The position numbers and the translations under genes were made by a program. A stretch of 64,000 nucleotides of DNA from contig JBBHKE010001504.1 of the NCBI GenBank assembly GCA_037447655.1, positions 62,001-126,000 on the forward strand, given 5' to 3'. Source of the stretch: Zygnema cylindricum. Its lineage: Eukaryota > Streptophyta > Zygnematophyceae > Zygnematales > Zygnemataceae. The first letter of the stretch is position 1. The number at the start of each line of letters is the position of its first letter. Under the pieces are notes generated by a model. It searched no databases, was not told the origin of the DNA, and saw only the letters and a program-made list of their open reading frames with translations. Of this stretch, positions 34,495 through 45,773 are shown piece by piece.

Positions 34495-35333
34495 GTGGAC
34501 GAACAATGGTTAGGTGGGATAAAGGCCACCTATGGCAACGATGATTCACTAAAGGAACTCATTAAACAGAAGGTACTCGTTCGAACCGCCAATTGTATGT
34601 GGCGATACAGACCGAGTAAGACGACACGGTTTTATGTGCCATCAAACACGGAACTCCGTAACATGATTCTTAAAATGAGTCACGACGAGACGCTCAGTGG
34701 ACATTTTAGGCGGGATAAAACAACCGCACATGTCGCTGAGGCGTATTACTGGCCAAACATGACTCGAGACATTGCAGAATATGTTCAAACGTGTGACTCC
34801 TGTAATAGGAACAAACCAGATTCAAGGCAACAAGGTCTGTTACAACCCCTTCTGATACCATTTGTTCCTTGTGAGGCGATTTCGATGGATTTCATTGTGG
34901 CCCTTCCACTAACGAAGGAGGTTTACGACTTAATCTTCGTCGTCGTGGATTACCTGACAAAAATGGCACATTTTCTACCCATGTCTACCACAGCTACTGC
35001 ACGCGATATCGCGAACTTATTCTTTCGATGATATTCCGCCATCACAGACTTCCGACAATGATCGTCAGCGACCGGGATCGTAAATTCGTGAGCCACTTTT
35101 GGCAAAATCTATTTGCGTTATGTGGCACGCAGCTGGGCATGTCCACAACCTACCACCCTCAAACTGATGGTCAGACTGAAAGGGTGAATCGATCTTTGGA
35201 GGAAGCATTGCGGGCTTATGTTTTGGTGCACCAAACGGAATGGGTAAACAATTTAACAGTGATCGAGGTAGCATACAACAATGCACTACACTCGTCAAAG
35301 AATGCTACGCCATTCTCCCTCAATAGACGATAG
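34495..35333 (+). pseudogene. gypsy integrase
   Basis: This is an HHCC zinc domain (H in KMSHDETLSGHF, C..C in QTCDSCNRNK) and a DD(35)E core: MDFIVALP, IVSDRDRKFVSHFW and HPQTDGQTERVNRS. All three acidic sites are present. A TGA at 35029-35031 and a frame change at 35028 split the core between the first and second Asp. A stop at 35331 ends the second half. Confidence 0.88.
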
Positions 35334-35455
35334 CCCACTCTTCCCCAAACCTTATTGGTAGCGAACTGCCAAACACCGGCAGCTCTGGATTTTGCCAAAA
35401 CGTTGTAAGGAAGCATGGAAAAGGCGGCCATGGGGCTCCAAATGGCAAAAAAAAA

Positions 35456-35975
35456 TTGTCAAAAGTGCAGGCCGACGCTCATCGGAAGGACACCGTCTTT
35501 CGCGTGGGGGACAAGGTTCGCCTTAATATGGAAAACCTCACCTTGCCGGGTGCCCTCTCTACGAAGTTGGCAACGAAGTTCATGCGACTGTTCACAATTA
35601 TTTCCCGTGTCGGCGACGTGGCTTACAAATTGGATATCTCGACAGACTGGAATATCCACAATGTCTTCCATGTTTCCCTCTAACAACTATTCCACGATCT
35701 TGATTCAATGTTCCCTCATCGACGACAAAATACTCTTTTACCACCCGTTTGGGGAACCTCGGACGAGTATAAGATGGAAGAGATCCTTCAGTCACGCCAC
35801 TCTCGGAATTCCACCTCTACCCAATATTTGGTGCGTTGGAAGGGCTACGGTGCTGAGGACGACTCTAAGGTGGACGAGGGGGATCTGCATTCTCCGGAGA
35901 TGCTGCGCCAATTTCAGCGGAGTGAGGACACTCAGCTTTACCAGAGGGGCAATCGCAGCGGCCGCAATAAAGGAG
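35456..35975 (+). pseudogene. gypsy integrase tail with chromodomain
   Basis: The tail frame 35456-35683 has DTVFRVGDKVRLNMENL and FMRLFTIISRVGDVAYKLD, the GPY/F-type module of chromovirus integrases. A shifted frame (35708-35960) has YKMEEILQSR, TQYLVRWKGYG and a closing LRQFQ: a chromodomain, which in this family guides insertion to marked chromatin. The aromatic residues at YLVRWKGYG are present. It is cut off soon after by copia sequence. Confidence 0.85.
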
Positions 35976-36735
35976 CATGGAATTCGGGCAGAAATTGGAA
36001 GGAATTGATACAGATTCATGCATAATGGTTGGTGGGAGTCTAGAGACATGGGAGGAAGAGTTTATGGCTTCAAAGCCATATAGACAAGTAGGCAGAAGTC
36101 TTATATATTTTATGAATTGTACGAGACCCGACATTGTAGCAGTTGTGAGAGTCTTGAGTAGAAGTCTGCAGAATCCTAAAAGGGCATATTGGGAAGCAGC
36201 GAAAAGGGTGTTGAGATATCTTGCACGAACAGGAAATCTCAAGCTTCTACTCGGAGGAGGAGAGGTGAAAACATAGACGTAGAGCGATGCCAGCTATGGG
36301 GACATGTCAAGCCAGAAATCTACAACTGGTTTTGTACTTAAGATTGGAGATGGAACTTGCAGTTGGAGTAGCAAATTACAAAAGGTTACAGCTCAATCCA
36401 CAATGGAGTCTGAATATATGGCAGCAGCTTTGGCCCTCAAGGAGCTCCTATGGGTCAAGTCTATTCTACAGGAACTTGGGTACATACAAACAGGTCCTCA
36501 ATCTATTTGGTGTGACATCCAGGCAGCCATTGCTATTGCCTCTAACCCCAGCCATCATTTTAAAAGTAAACACATGGATGTTAGACTTCACTTTGTCAAG
36601 GAAAAAGTACTTGCAAAAGTCATTAAGTTGTGTTATTTACCGGATGAGAAGATGGTGGCTGACTTGTTAACAAAAGCCCTTCCTGCTCCTAAGTTACAAT
36701 TTTGCAGAGAAGGTGTTGGACTAAGTGAGAATTAA
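35976..36735 (+). pseudogene. copia RT end and RNase H
   Basis: It begins abruptly at the MEFxxKLEG segment, which in other copia elements here (21706, 15571) lies between RT and RNase H. It then holds IYFMNCTRPDI, a TAG at 36274, SDASYGD, TMESEY, WCDIQAAIAIA (D kept, N changed) and a complete C-terminus (SHHFKSKHMDVR, MVADLLTKALP) to TAA 36735. A polypurine tract and an LTR follow. One in-frame stop makes it a pseudogene. Confidence 0.87.
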
Positions 36736-36756
36736 GTCTAAAGATATAGGGGAGTG

Positions 36757-37756
36757 TTGAGATTTTAAATCTTTAGTTAGAAAATAGAGTAGACTTAGAA
36801 TATTTTCTAAGAAGTGGTATATAATACTTACTTTTATTAGTGTTACAGTAGGCAAAGTACAATAGAGTGTATTGTACCTCTGCAGGTTTTACGCAGTGAT
36901 GTCAACACGCGTCACGCAACAAACAATTAGAATCGCCAGATCAGACGGACAGAATCTGATCCGGATATCTTTGGAAAATATATGGTACGGCTATTTTTGG
37001 AGTCATACAGATATTTTGGCATTATATGGTACGGAATATTTTTATGATCATAAAATAGAAACGTCCGGATATTTCGGAAGTGAATTATGATCATTGATTT
37101 TGAGAGACGTCGACGGACGCGATTCACCTGGGACCATAATTATGATTCACGTGTACCGCAAATGACGAGGCGTGATTCACGTGGGACCACAATTGACGAA
37201 GAACTCAAGTGCTTCGTACTACACTACGACAATCGGCTGGACTTTAGCAATCACCGTGACTAAGCACCTGGAACATTTTTGTACGGCTCGTTATCTGAAA
37301 TATTTGAATAACAGAGTTTTGTAGTTTACTGTATTAAAATTTAGTGTTTCATTAATTAGTTTTCTGGAAATTAATAATTAGGTTTTTGGAGGTACTCTAG
37401 GTGTAGTAAAGTACATGCTGGACACTTTGTCGTTAGTCAAGATAGTTCCATACCACGGTCACCCGAATTTGTGTGACCAGCAGATACTCACTGTGAGTAT
37501 ATAATCTATGACTTAGCCAATTTTGTATCATCCAGTTTTGGGAATATGATTTTCTAAGGGCAATTTTTGGGAAACTTCTAGACAACATATCTTATGGTTT
37601 ACTATGTCATTTGGGCTGCAATTTTGGGAATTATCAGTTTATTGTATTGTAAGTCACTGTGGCAAATTTGAAAAATATTGGATTTCTGAGTCATATTTTG
37701 TGTCAGTTCTAAGTTGGCTGTTGAGTAAATACTTTGGTATTTTCTGTTGTTCTCCA
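36757..37756 (+). repeat. copia LTR and leader
   Basis: It starts TGTTGAGATTTTAAATC just after GGGGAG. Its right part resembles the LTR and leader at 18060-18306 (CAATTTTTGGGAAACTTCTA and a following ATG in the same context). The exact LTR end is not clear. It is flanked by RNase H on the left and gag on the right. Confidence 0.68.
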
Positions 37757-37807
37757 TGTCTACTTCCACTACTACTGCTGGTTCTGCAGCTGCAACGATG
37801 GTTGTAG
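37757..37807 (+). pseudogene. copia gag start, 17 codons, truncated
   Basis: MSTSTTTAGSAAATMVVEEH matches the gag start at 18307 (MSTSTTTSAPPP...VIEQQ). It ends at the join to the minus-strand fragment at about 37808. Confidence 0.65.
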
Positions 37808-38133
37808 AAGAACATTTACGTCTTCCCACATTTCAGTATCGTTCTCCACGGTCTTCACCACCGCCGATCCCGGTGCCATGGCAATAGTGGTGAGGGGTGT
37901 CTCCTTTCCTTTCCCTTTTTCAGACACACTGTTGTCCCCATCATTTGCCTCCTCCAACGAAGCAATCGCTGCCGCAGAAAAACCTTAATCCTCCAAATCA
38001 TGGCGAAATTCCCGAAGGTGGAAGTTTCACTTGTCCACTGATGATACCCCAGTATCGTTTTTCACACAAAGCTCCCATCATCATGGCTTCCGAATAGATG
38101 AACCCAGATCCATTGAAGGTGGGCACCCTAGAG

Positions 38134-38148
38134 GGTGGGCCCATAACC
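38134..38148 (-). promoter_or_regulatory. primer-binding site complementary to the tRNA-iMet anticodon arm
   Basis: GGTTATGGGCCCACC directly follows the LTR end (GAATTGCA). All 15 bases are complementary to the initiator tRNA-Met anticodon arm as I know it from plants (GGTGGGCCCATAACC). Confidence 0.75.
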
Positions 38149-39170
38149 TGCAATTCTGTGTCCTTCATTATTCTGTGTCTTTCATTGGACTACAGAATAC
38201 AAAAAGCCTCTAGATAGTATTTAAGTAACCCACTTTAAGCCACGACCACTGTTTCCCAAGAAGGCAAACTGACAGTTTGGCTGCACCCTTGTGCATTTTC
38301 GACTCTCCGGATTCCGTAGCAAAAAGAATCACTGAAAACGGCCAACCAGCCGATAAGTTATGAGGCACTAAAAATGCCGATTTGTATAAACTCTCAAAGG
38401 GAGAGGTGACTACCTACCAAAATTTTCTAAGTCCTGATTCCTTCTAATAACTTCTATTTACTGAAGTACGGACCAATCAAATTACTGTATCGTACCAAAA
38501 AGTACTGCTGCCGGTGTACCTTTTGTACGGTCTATGTACGACAAAGCTATTAAGTGGACGCGTGTCCACTTTTTACTTGTCCGTACATTCCTCGGAATTC
38601 CTATGACCGAATGTCATCTCTCCACGTGGATCCAGGTCATGCCACATCACAAAACGCCAAGGTGACCACTCCGAGATTTCGGCGATGACGTGCGCCGTCG
38701 GATTCGTAATGAGATGTAACCTTAACCTTTATAATTACTTGCGAGATGTTTGTTTTGCTGTCAAACAAATGCGAGGTATTCATTCTGAAATGATGTCGTA
38801 ATAAAACTGTATCTATGCACGCCGTATCTAGTTTTAGTTAAATGGATTTCTTACTTCCTTAATGTATATATATCTATCATACTCTATAGCACTTAGCATT
38901 GGTCCTAGTCTAGTAGGATAAAGCTGATCGCTATCGGCCAACTTGACGAACCGCAGGTTCCGGGTTCAAATCCCAGGTCCGTCAGGACTATTTTTAGTAA
39001 ACTAAAATTAACTACCTGTTGAACTAAGGCAGCCATGGATCAACCACCTTCTCTATCCTTAAGTGACTACAACAAGTATGGGGGCTAGAGAAAGGAGGTG
39101 GAGGCATGCTGTCTGTCCTTTTACTTTTTCCTAACCTAGAAAATACTATAGAAATCTATGAATTTCAACA
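38149..39170 (-). repeat. LTR of the minus-strand copia fragment
   Basis: It starts TGTTGAAATTCATAG at 39170 and ends GAATTGCA at 38149, 1022 bp. A short internal duplication (ATTCTGTGTCYTTCATT) lies near its end at 38153-38187. Confidence 0.87.
38900..38985 (+). other. tRNA-like module antisense in LTR (copy 6), best boxes
   Basis: On the plus strand, A-box TAGTCTAGTAGG (38906-38917) fits TRGYNNARNNG. B-box GGTTCAAATCC (38963-38973) is a full consensus. The T-arm CCGGGTTCAAATCCCAG is nearly complete, and TTTTT lies at 38991-38995. Box spacing (45 bp) is normal for a tRNA gene. The anticodon stem is not clear, so I call it tRNA-like. Confidence 0.68.
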
Positions 39171-39470
39171 AGCACCACCGCTGCGTTGACAGAAAAGTGC
39201 AACGGCGCAATTGTATTTCACTATGTGGGTAACGACGAACCCTCAGTTTCGCCGCAATAGCGCAGTTTTATAAATGATGGATGTTGCGATACCCTCGCAC
39301 TTTGCGACACTTCACAAAGTCCAAAATTGAAACCCTCAACCCCCGTGAATAAAGCCGCCATCCGTCCTCGCGACAAACTTAGTCTCGGCAGCTTGGAAAT
39401 TGCTTCTCTCTACAGTGTTAGTTTACCTTCGCTTCTGGAATTACCGGAATTGTCTTGTTCAACAGTGTTT

Positions 39471-39818
39471 ATGGCGTCGTCATCCTCTCCACCACAGAAA
39501 AAGAGGAGACTTCTACGAGTGGGACAAAGAGATGCGAACGATTCCGAGAGATTGTTAAGGGGGGCGGAGGCCATGGTGGAAGGAAGCAGGCGAAGTGAAG
39601 TTGAAGTGGATTTGGAACCTGAGGAAAGCACTAGTAGCGAGGCAGGACCGGCGAAGACCAGTGGAGGGGAGTGGTTAGAAAACTCACAGGACCCCGAATA
39701 CACCCCAACCCGAGAAGGGGATGAGAAATTTAAGAGAGATCATGAGGTATCGGAGGCGGAGGAACCAGAACAAGAACCAACACCTCCGCCAATTGAGGAG
39801 CGCGCCTCAGATCTAGAG
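39471..39818 (+). CDS. acidic nuclear-type protein, first exon (candidate)
   Basis: This open frame of 116 codons starts at ATG 39471 and reaches a donor GAG|GTAATG at 39819, phase 0. The protein begins MASSSSPPQKKRRLLRVGQR, with a basic patch (KKRR) like a nuclear localisation signal, then a long Glu/Ser/Pro-rich part (LEPEESTSSEAG, EAEEPEQEPTPPP) with no fold I recognise. The composition is unlike the AT-rich, low-coding surroundings, and no repeat family matches. The upstream frame is open but has no ATG. Following exons were not found; a (TA)n run lies 100 bp downstream. It could also be a chance GC-richer frame. Confidence 0.5.
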
Positions 39819-39914
39819 GTAATGTTAACAGTTTGCCTACCTACCTGTTAACTGTCTCACAACCTGCTTCTCAACCGCCTCTCTGCCTCCCGGCCAAATA
39901 CATACATAGACATC

Positions 39915-39959
<45 letters not shown>

Positions 39960-42828
39960 ATAGATATGTATTTGTATGACTTTATATAAAGCTATGAAAA
40001 GTTGATATCAAAAATTATATTTAATCCTAATTGGTTGTTAACGTCTTAAAGTAAGCTGCATAGGTATACATACTTTGACACACTTATGTTCTAACACTAT
40101 TTCTTCAACGAAATATTCTTGCTGTTTGGAAGTATGTATGTTTTCTATGCTTATACCATCACTCTATGGTTGTTGTTCCAATAAAAGTTGCAAATAGACT
40201 CTTTACATATAATGCATATCGTACAATTGCTTATTGAACACATAAACGTATATTTGTATACTACTTTGGTAAGGCTCAACAAAGCGTGATAAAACAACAC
40301 GATACATGCCCATATAACAAGCATAACAATCATGTCCGTGTAACGGGTATTGATTGACTAAAGTGAAAAAAAACACATTGTGTAACAAAATACACCAACA
40401 TGAGATCTGTAGCTAAAAAAAACATTTGATTTTTGACAGTTACACATAGATATAGGCGGAGAATGGTTAGTTAAGTATAGTTAGTCAATTGAAATTGCTA
40501 GAGCCAGACACCATTGAATGTTATTACAAAGGTGACACTCAGTCATCAATAAACCTATTTAATCTCAACTATTATATTCCTGTTGTGAAGTAGACTAAAT
40601 ATGATTATGAACTTCAAAACATGTTTGTTTGCACAGAATGACATCTTACATGGGACATTCCCTCGGTTTAAAATTGTCTATATTTGTGTTGTAAATCAAA
40701 ACACCCTATGGTTGTTAATCCCATGTATAATTTACAGTTGTATAGTTCATCAAAAAACCCACCTGTAGTTGTTCCCAAATATATAGAGTACAAAAACTCT
40801 ATACAACCTTCAACACACACAACACGACCTTTGCCTGTGTAACAGGTATTAATTTATTAGTCTCCCAAAAACGAAAAAAAAAATCTTGTCAGACGCTTCC
40901 ATTGGTAGTATTCACACAAGCGACAAATGTGTGACAGAATCTCGAGTCCAAAATATGGAATGGAAAACCCGAACCCGCCCAAATTTCTCCTCAAACTGTA
41001 CAAGAAAATAACTCACATTCTCGCGCTCCTAGTATAAAATTAGCGTCAATACTCAATGGCCATGTTCTCACTTGCGGCTGTTGGTCGTCGTTCAGTCAAT
41101 CTTAATGATTTGGGTCGTAGTTTAGAAGTTGTTGGCTACTTCGGTACAATTCTTTGGTTGTGGGTAGTCATGTTTCGCGGGTATTTCTCCCCGTAGTCAT
41201 CTTTGGTAATTTATCTATGTACTTTTGTTTTGGTGGTTACTTGTTTTTAGTTAAGGTTTGTCTCTTATTTTCCGTAGTTAAATGTTTTATTTTCCTTTTT
41301 TACCCTTTTTATACCTTGATGGTTCTTCCATCGCACATTTTGCAATAAAGTTTGGTTTTGCTTTTATAAAACGACGCGAGTTCCAAAAATTTGACACTTA
41401 ACAAAATAGGTTTTATTGCCAAAAACGCGGTGGTAAGACCATCAAAGTGCAAAAAAAATATTTTCACTAAAAGGAATAAATGACCAACAAAGGTAAAAGA
41501 CCATAATCCTAAAAGACTTACAACACAGTAGATGTGGTTTAAAAGCCTAAAAAAAAAAAAAAAAACAAATACAACAAAAACCAAACCGCCAAAACACTAC
41601 AAACTACCTTAGACCCTAAAGCATAAGATTATGTCCAAACTAAAGATTAAAACTTTTAATATTGTCTTCTTAGAATATGTAAATGTTTGGTGTCAGCGCA
41701 ATCGATCAGTTACCTTTTCTTTTAACAAGTCCTAATAGCGTATTCCATGCAGATTTGGTTATAGTCATTCACCATTTTTTGGCTAGATTGATCGGACATT
41801 CACCAAAGATTGACTGAACGATGACCAAAAGCGGCAAGTGATAGCACCTCATACTTTCAAATTCTTAAACCTACGATAAAATAATACCGCTACTGTAATA
41901 TAATAAAGTGTAAAGGGACCTCAAGTGTTTTTCTACACCTCCAATACTTCATTACACCTCCAATAATTTACTGCACCACTAATATTAACCTTAGGAACTG
42001 TTCGTGTTACGACTACATTTTCCCTCTATTGTTGCAATTTCGATATAAAGTGTGGCAATTACATCGCTCATCGTGTTTGGTGTTAAAAATTTTTTCACCA
42101 TTTAAAACGTCTTTCCTCCATGGAAACTTGTCGGATTGTCAATAGATGATTGCATTTAGAATGCTAGATGCTCGTCTGTTATTGGCGATCTATCAGTCGA
42201 CAATTAAACAAGTGTGGACGGAAAAAAAGTGTTTTAAATGACGAAAAAACTTTAACACCAATAATAATTAGCGATTTAATGTTGTGTGTCGGGTAAGAAG
42301 TTGTTGCAATAAAAATGATGTTCCATATATCGAATATCGAACGGTTAAAGACATCAATATATCGCATTGGGACCAACTTATACCGCGATACATAATGGAA
42401 AATATATAGTAATATTTAAATTTAGTAATTCATAAGTTCATATAATATAGTATTTCACTGAAAATATTAAATAGTATTGTATGCCACGTATGACGTGAGT
42501 TTAACTACACAACTCAATATGTAACAAAAAAAAATAGTACGTTATAAAATTAGTGCGCACATAGCCAAAAAAATATTAACGAATACGTCACATTCACATC
42601 GCTAAATGGAAATGGATCATTAGTCAACATCATTTTTGTAGACTTTTCGGTTTTTCTCCAACAATATAGAGGCACGAAGCATTTCGTAGTTGTTTTTTTT
42701 GTGAGCTATTCTAAAACTTTGACGGATTTATGTTTTCTATCTTTCCGCCCACTACAATAGTTTCACCTATTTGTTATTTTATAGAGCATACTTTGCAAGC
42801 ATAATGACAATATGTCATTGTTGAAATT
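39819..42828. other. non-coding AT-rich stretch
   Basis: It holds a (TA)n run at 39919-39957, A- and T-runs, a CGATATATCG piece at 42300-42400 and an inverted copy of the 7920-8210 element at about 42300-42600. TGTGTAACRGGTATT occurs twice (near 40338 and 40836). No protein is supported. It may include introns of the 39471 gene. Confidence 0.5.
39919..39957. repeat. (TA)n microsatellite
   Basis: About 19 uninterrupted TA units. Confidence 0.95.
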
Positions 42829-43846
42829 AGTAGATTTCTAGAGTATTTTCTAGGTTTAAATATGTTAGTGAAAAGGACGGGCAACCTTCCTCCACCTCCT
42901 CTCTCTAGCCCCCATACTTGTTGTAGTCACTGAAGGATAGAGAGAGTGGTTGATCCATGGCTGCCTTAGTTCAACAGGCAGTTATTTTTAGCAGGTTACT
43001 AAATATATACCTGATGGACCCGGGATTTGATCCCGATACCTTCGGTTCGTCAAGTTGGCCGATAGCGGTCAGCTTTATCCTATAAGACTAGGACCAGTGC
43101 TAAATGCTATAGTATGTGATAGATATATATATTTGTTTAGGGAGGAACAAATCCATTTAACTAATACTGTATACGGCACGCATAGATACAGTTTTATGAA
43201 AGTACAAAGTACGATTCTATTTCAAAACGGATACCACGCACTTTGTTTTGACAGCGAAACAATATATCGCGCAAGTATTTATAACGGCTAAGATTGCGTC
43301 TCGCTGCAAATCCAACGGCGCACATCATCGCCGAAATTCCAGAGTGGTCACTTTGGCGTTTTGTGACGTGGCATGACCTGGAGCCACGTGGAGAGACGAC
43401 ATTCGGTCATGGGAATTCCAAGGAATGTACGGACGAGTGAAAAGCAGACACGCGTCCGCTTAAAAGCCTTGTCGTACATAGGCCGTACAAAAGGTACACC
43501 TGCAGTAGTACTTTTTGGTACGGTACAGTAATCTGATTGGTCCGTTCTTTAGTAGAAAGAAGTTATTAGAGGGAATCAGGACTTAGAAAATTTTGGTAGG
43601 CAGTCAACTCTCCCTTTAATAGTTTGTCCAAATTGGCATTTTTACTGCCTCATAACTTATCGGTTGGTTGGCTGTTTTCTGTGATTCTTTTTCCAACGAA
43701 CTCATGGGAGTCCAAGATGCACAAGGGTGCAGTCAAACTGTCATTTTGCCTCCATGGACAGCAGTGGTTGTGGCTTAAAGTGGGTTAGTTAAATACTATC
43801 TCGAGGCTTTCTGTATTCTGTGATCTAATGGGGGACACAGAATTGC
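42829..43846 (+). repeat. solo copia LTR with target duplication
   Basis: It starts TGTTGAAATTAG and ends GAATTGCA, 1018 bp, with no internal domain next to it. GTCAT precedes it and ATCAT follows, a 5-bp target duplication with one change. It is nearest to the LTR at 38149-39170. Solo LTRs arise by recombination between the two LTRs of one element. Confidence 0.88.
43011..43096 (-). other. tRNA-like module antisense in LTR (copy 7)
   Basis: On the minus strand, TAGTCTTATAGGATAAAGC resembles an A-box region and GGGATCAAATCCC a B-box. The T-arm stem TCGGG/CCCGG is a full five pairs. No oligo-T is seen close behind. Confidence 0.6.
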
Positions 43847-45773
43847 AATCATAACTGCACATATTAATTTAATTAGAAACACTACTAATTGCAATTATTT
43901 ATAATCCATTAATATGTTTTGTCCCACATTATGGCAAAAAGAATTATATAATGGACCAAACAATGAATCACAAACCAATAAAACATTTTATGGAAGGGAT
44001 ATGGGAGCCTAAAAACCCATAAGAAATTGCACAAAAAACACTAAAAACTAGAAAAGACAAACATTTTGGAACGAATATGGGGGCTTACAAACTAGAAAAA
44101 TTACAAAACAAGAAAGTTGGGGTCAGTATATCGCGATATAAACATATCGTCATATCGACACGACATATCGGTAAAATATCACAATTCTCGATATTTCAAA
44201 GACATATATTGATTATCGGTTACCCAAATATAGATACATATCAAATATCAGCAAGAGGCCTTCGTCACACAACACTACACTAGAGTAGTGGCAGCCCTAT
44301 GAGAATATGGTTGATGTATTTTTTTCGCCATGTCTATAACTTCTCTTTGTGCACACATTTTTGATTTCGTTTAAAGGTCGCCAAGTGAGAAGCTAAGTGT
44401 AGTTTCCATGTGGTAAAGTAAGGGCTTTTTGATGTCGTTTTCCTTTAAAACTTAGCTCGCAGCAAGAAAATTGGCAACCGTACCAAAAAACTGAAATTAC
44501 CACAATACAATTTGCGTCAATTGTACTGCAGTTTGTCGTCTAGCGCGTTTCGACCCACTTTCGCGCCCCTTCAGCTCGTCTTCAAACTAATACCGAAATC
44601 ACCTCACGAGTTGATTTTAACTAAAGCTTGAAGATGTGAACGAAAAGGCAAACATTGTCGCACGCGCCAAAGGTTTTTGCATTTTTTTTGCAGTACGTGG
44701 AGTACTTAGAAAAAAAACCACTCTCCATTTTAACCTGCTCGGACTGTTTTCCGTGCAGGGGTCGTGGAGGGGTCTCGAGCAACGGATGCCATTTCACAAA
44801 GGCGAAGTACGTGAAAGTGTCTCTTTCTCTCTCTCTCTCTCTCTCTCCCACTACCGCTTCTATCTCACAATTTTCTCAATAAAACATTCAGAACAAAAAT
44901 TGGACCAATTAAAACATTCGGACCAAAAAAAATGTTTACACGTCAGATTCGGACAATCGAACGGTCGCTGATAGAAGTAGCGATCTAAGAAGATCACATG
45001 AAAAGCCCATAACACAACTTACGATAAAGGCGCCTACCAAAGGCCTACCATAAAAACGCCTACTTTTGAACTATGGGTTAAACCCATGACGACTGCACAA
45101 GCTCCTTGCCCGCGCCATACGCGCGCTAACGACAGGCAAAAATGTGAATATGGGGGGGGGGGGGCGGGCATATGGCGCGGGCAAAGGAGCCTGTGACGCG
45201 AAAGGAGCAGTTTCGCCTGCCGTACCGTACGGCCTGACAATTATAGGCTACTGTGGATTTTTTCAAAATTGTCCCTTAAGCTCGCTTTCCCGTAGTTCCG
45301 ATTTACATTTTGGGTCGATGACGACGATTCTTGTCGGTCGATGTGAATATCCCAAAAACTATAATTAAGGCCGGATTTCCGTTAGCAAAAAATGGTGCTG
45401 TTTATTGAAGGTTGTACCTTTTCGTACAAGTTCGTGCCGACTGTACCCCCTCCTCCAGAGACAGTTTATGCCTCACAATTTAAAGAAACGATTTCATTGC
45501 GTTACAGCGGAACGCTTTGAAAGTAGTACGGAAAATTTTCGCCAAAAATCAAAGTAACACGATTAAGTTTATGTTTCACGGGAAAGTACCCTAAGACTCA
45601 ATGACCCTTTCCTCTCCATCGTAACCGTCCGATTAATAATCTGACGCGTGTGCACGGAGAAAAGATATTTTTAAGTGGCCAAAGAGGTGAAAAACTGAAA
45701 ACGCACCGCTACTAAGGATTGACGGTGTAGCCGTAGTGAAGGCACGAAGCAGCAGGCCTCCATAGCAAAAGCT
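43847..45773. other. non-coding stretch with simple repeats
   Basis: It contains a CGATATATCG-type piece (44110-44250), a (TC)n run (44824-44849), a run of about 14 Gs (45153-45166) and AACGCACCGCTACTAAGGATTGACGGTGTA at 45698-45727, which resembles both ends of the TA-flanked MITE family placed back to back. Short open frames near 44640-44970 match nothing known. Confidence 0.5.

Larger units (their letters stand above)
31960..35975 (+). mobile_element. Ty3/gypsy chromovirus body without LTRs
   Basis: The order is end of Gag with zinc knuckle, protease, RT, RNase H, integrase and chromodomain, which is the Ty3/gypsy chromovirus order. The N-terminal two thirds of Gag and both LTRs are missing. 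To the left it joins a copia integrase fragment and to the right a copia RNase H fragment. Stops, frameshifts and changed active-site residues show that it is inactive. Base composition is less AT-rich than the surroundings. Confidence 0.88.
37808..39170 (-). mobile_element. 5' end of a minus-strand copia element (LTR, primer site, gag start)
   Basis: Full LTR (39170-38149), a primer site (38148-38134) and about 330 bp of gag (KGKGKETPLTTIAMAP) matching 28560-28880. The rest of the element is missing. It joins plus-strand gag head-on at about 37808. Confidence 0.85.

Noticed and set aside
35415-36008. 197-codon plus-strand frame
   Set aside because: It is out of frame with the integrase tail and chromodomain, which are recognisable in the neighbouring frames.
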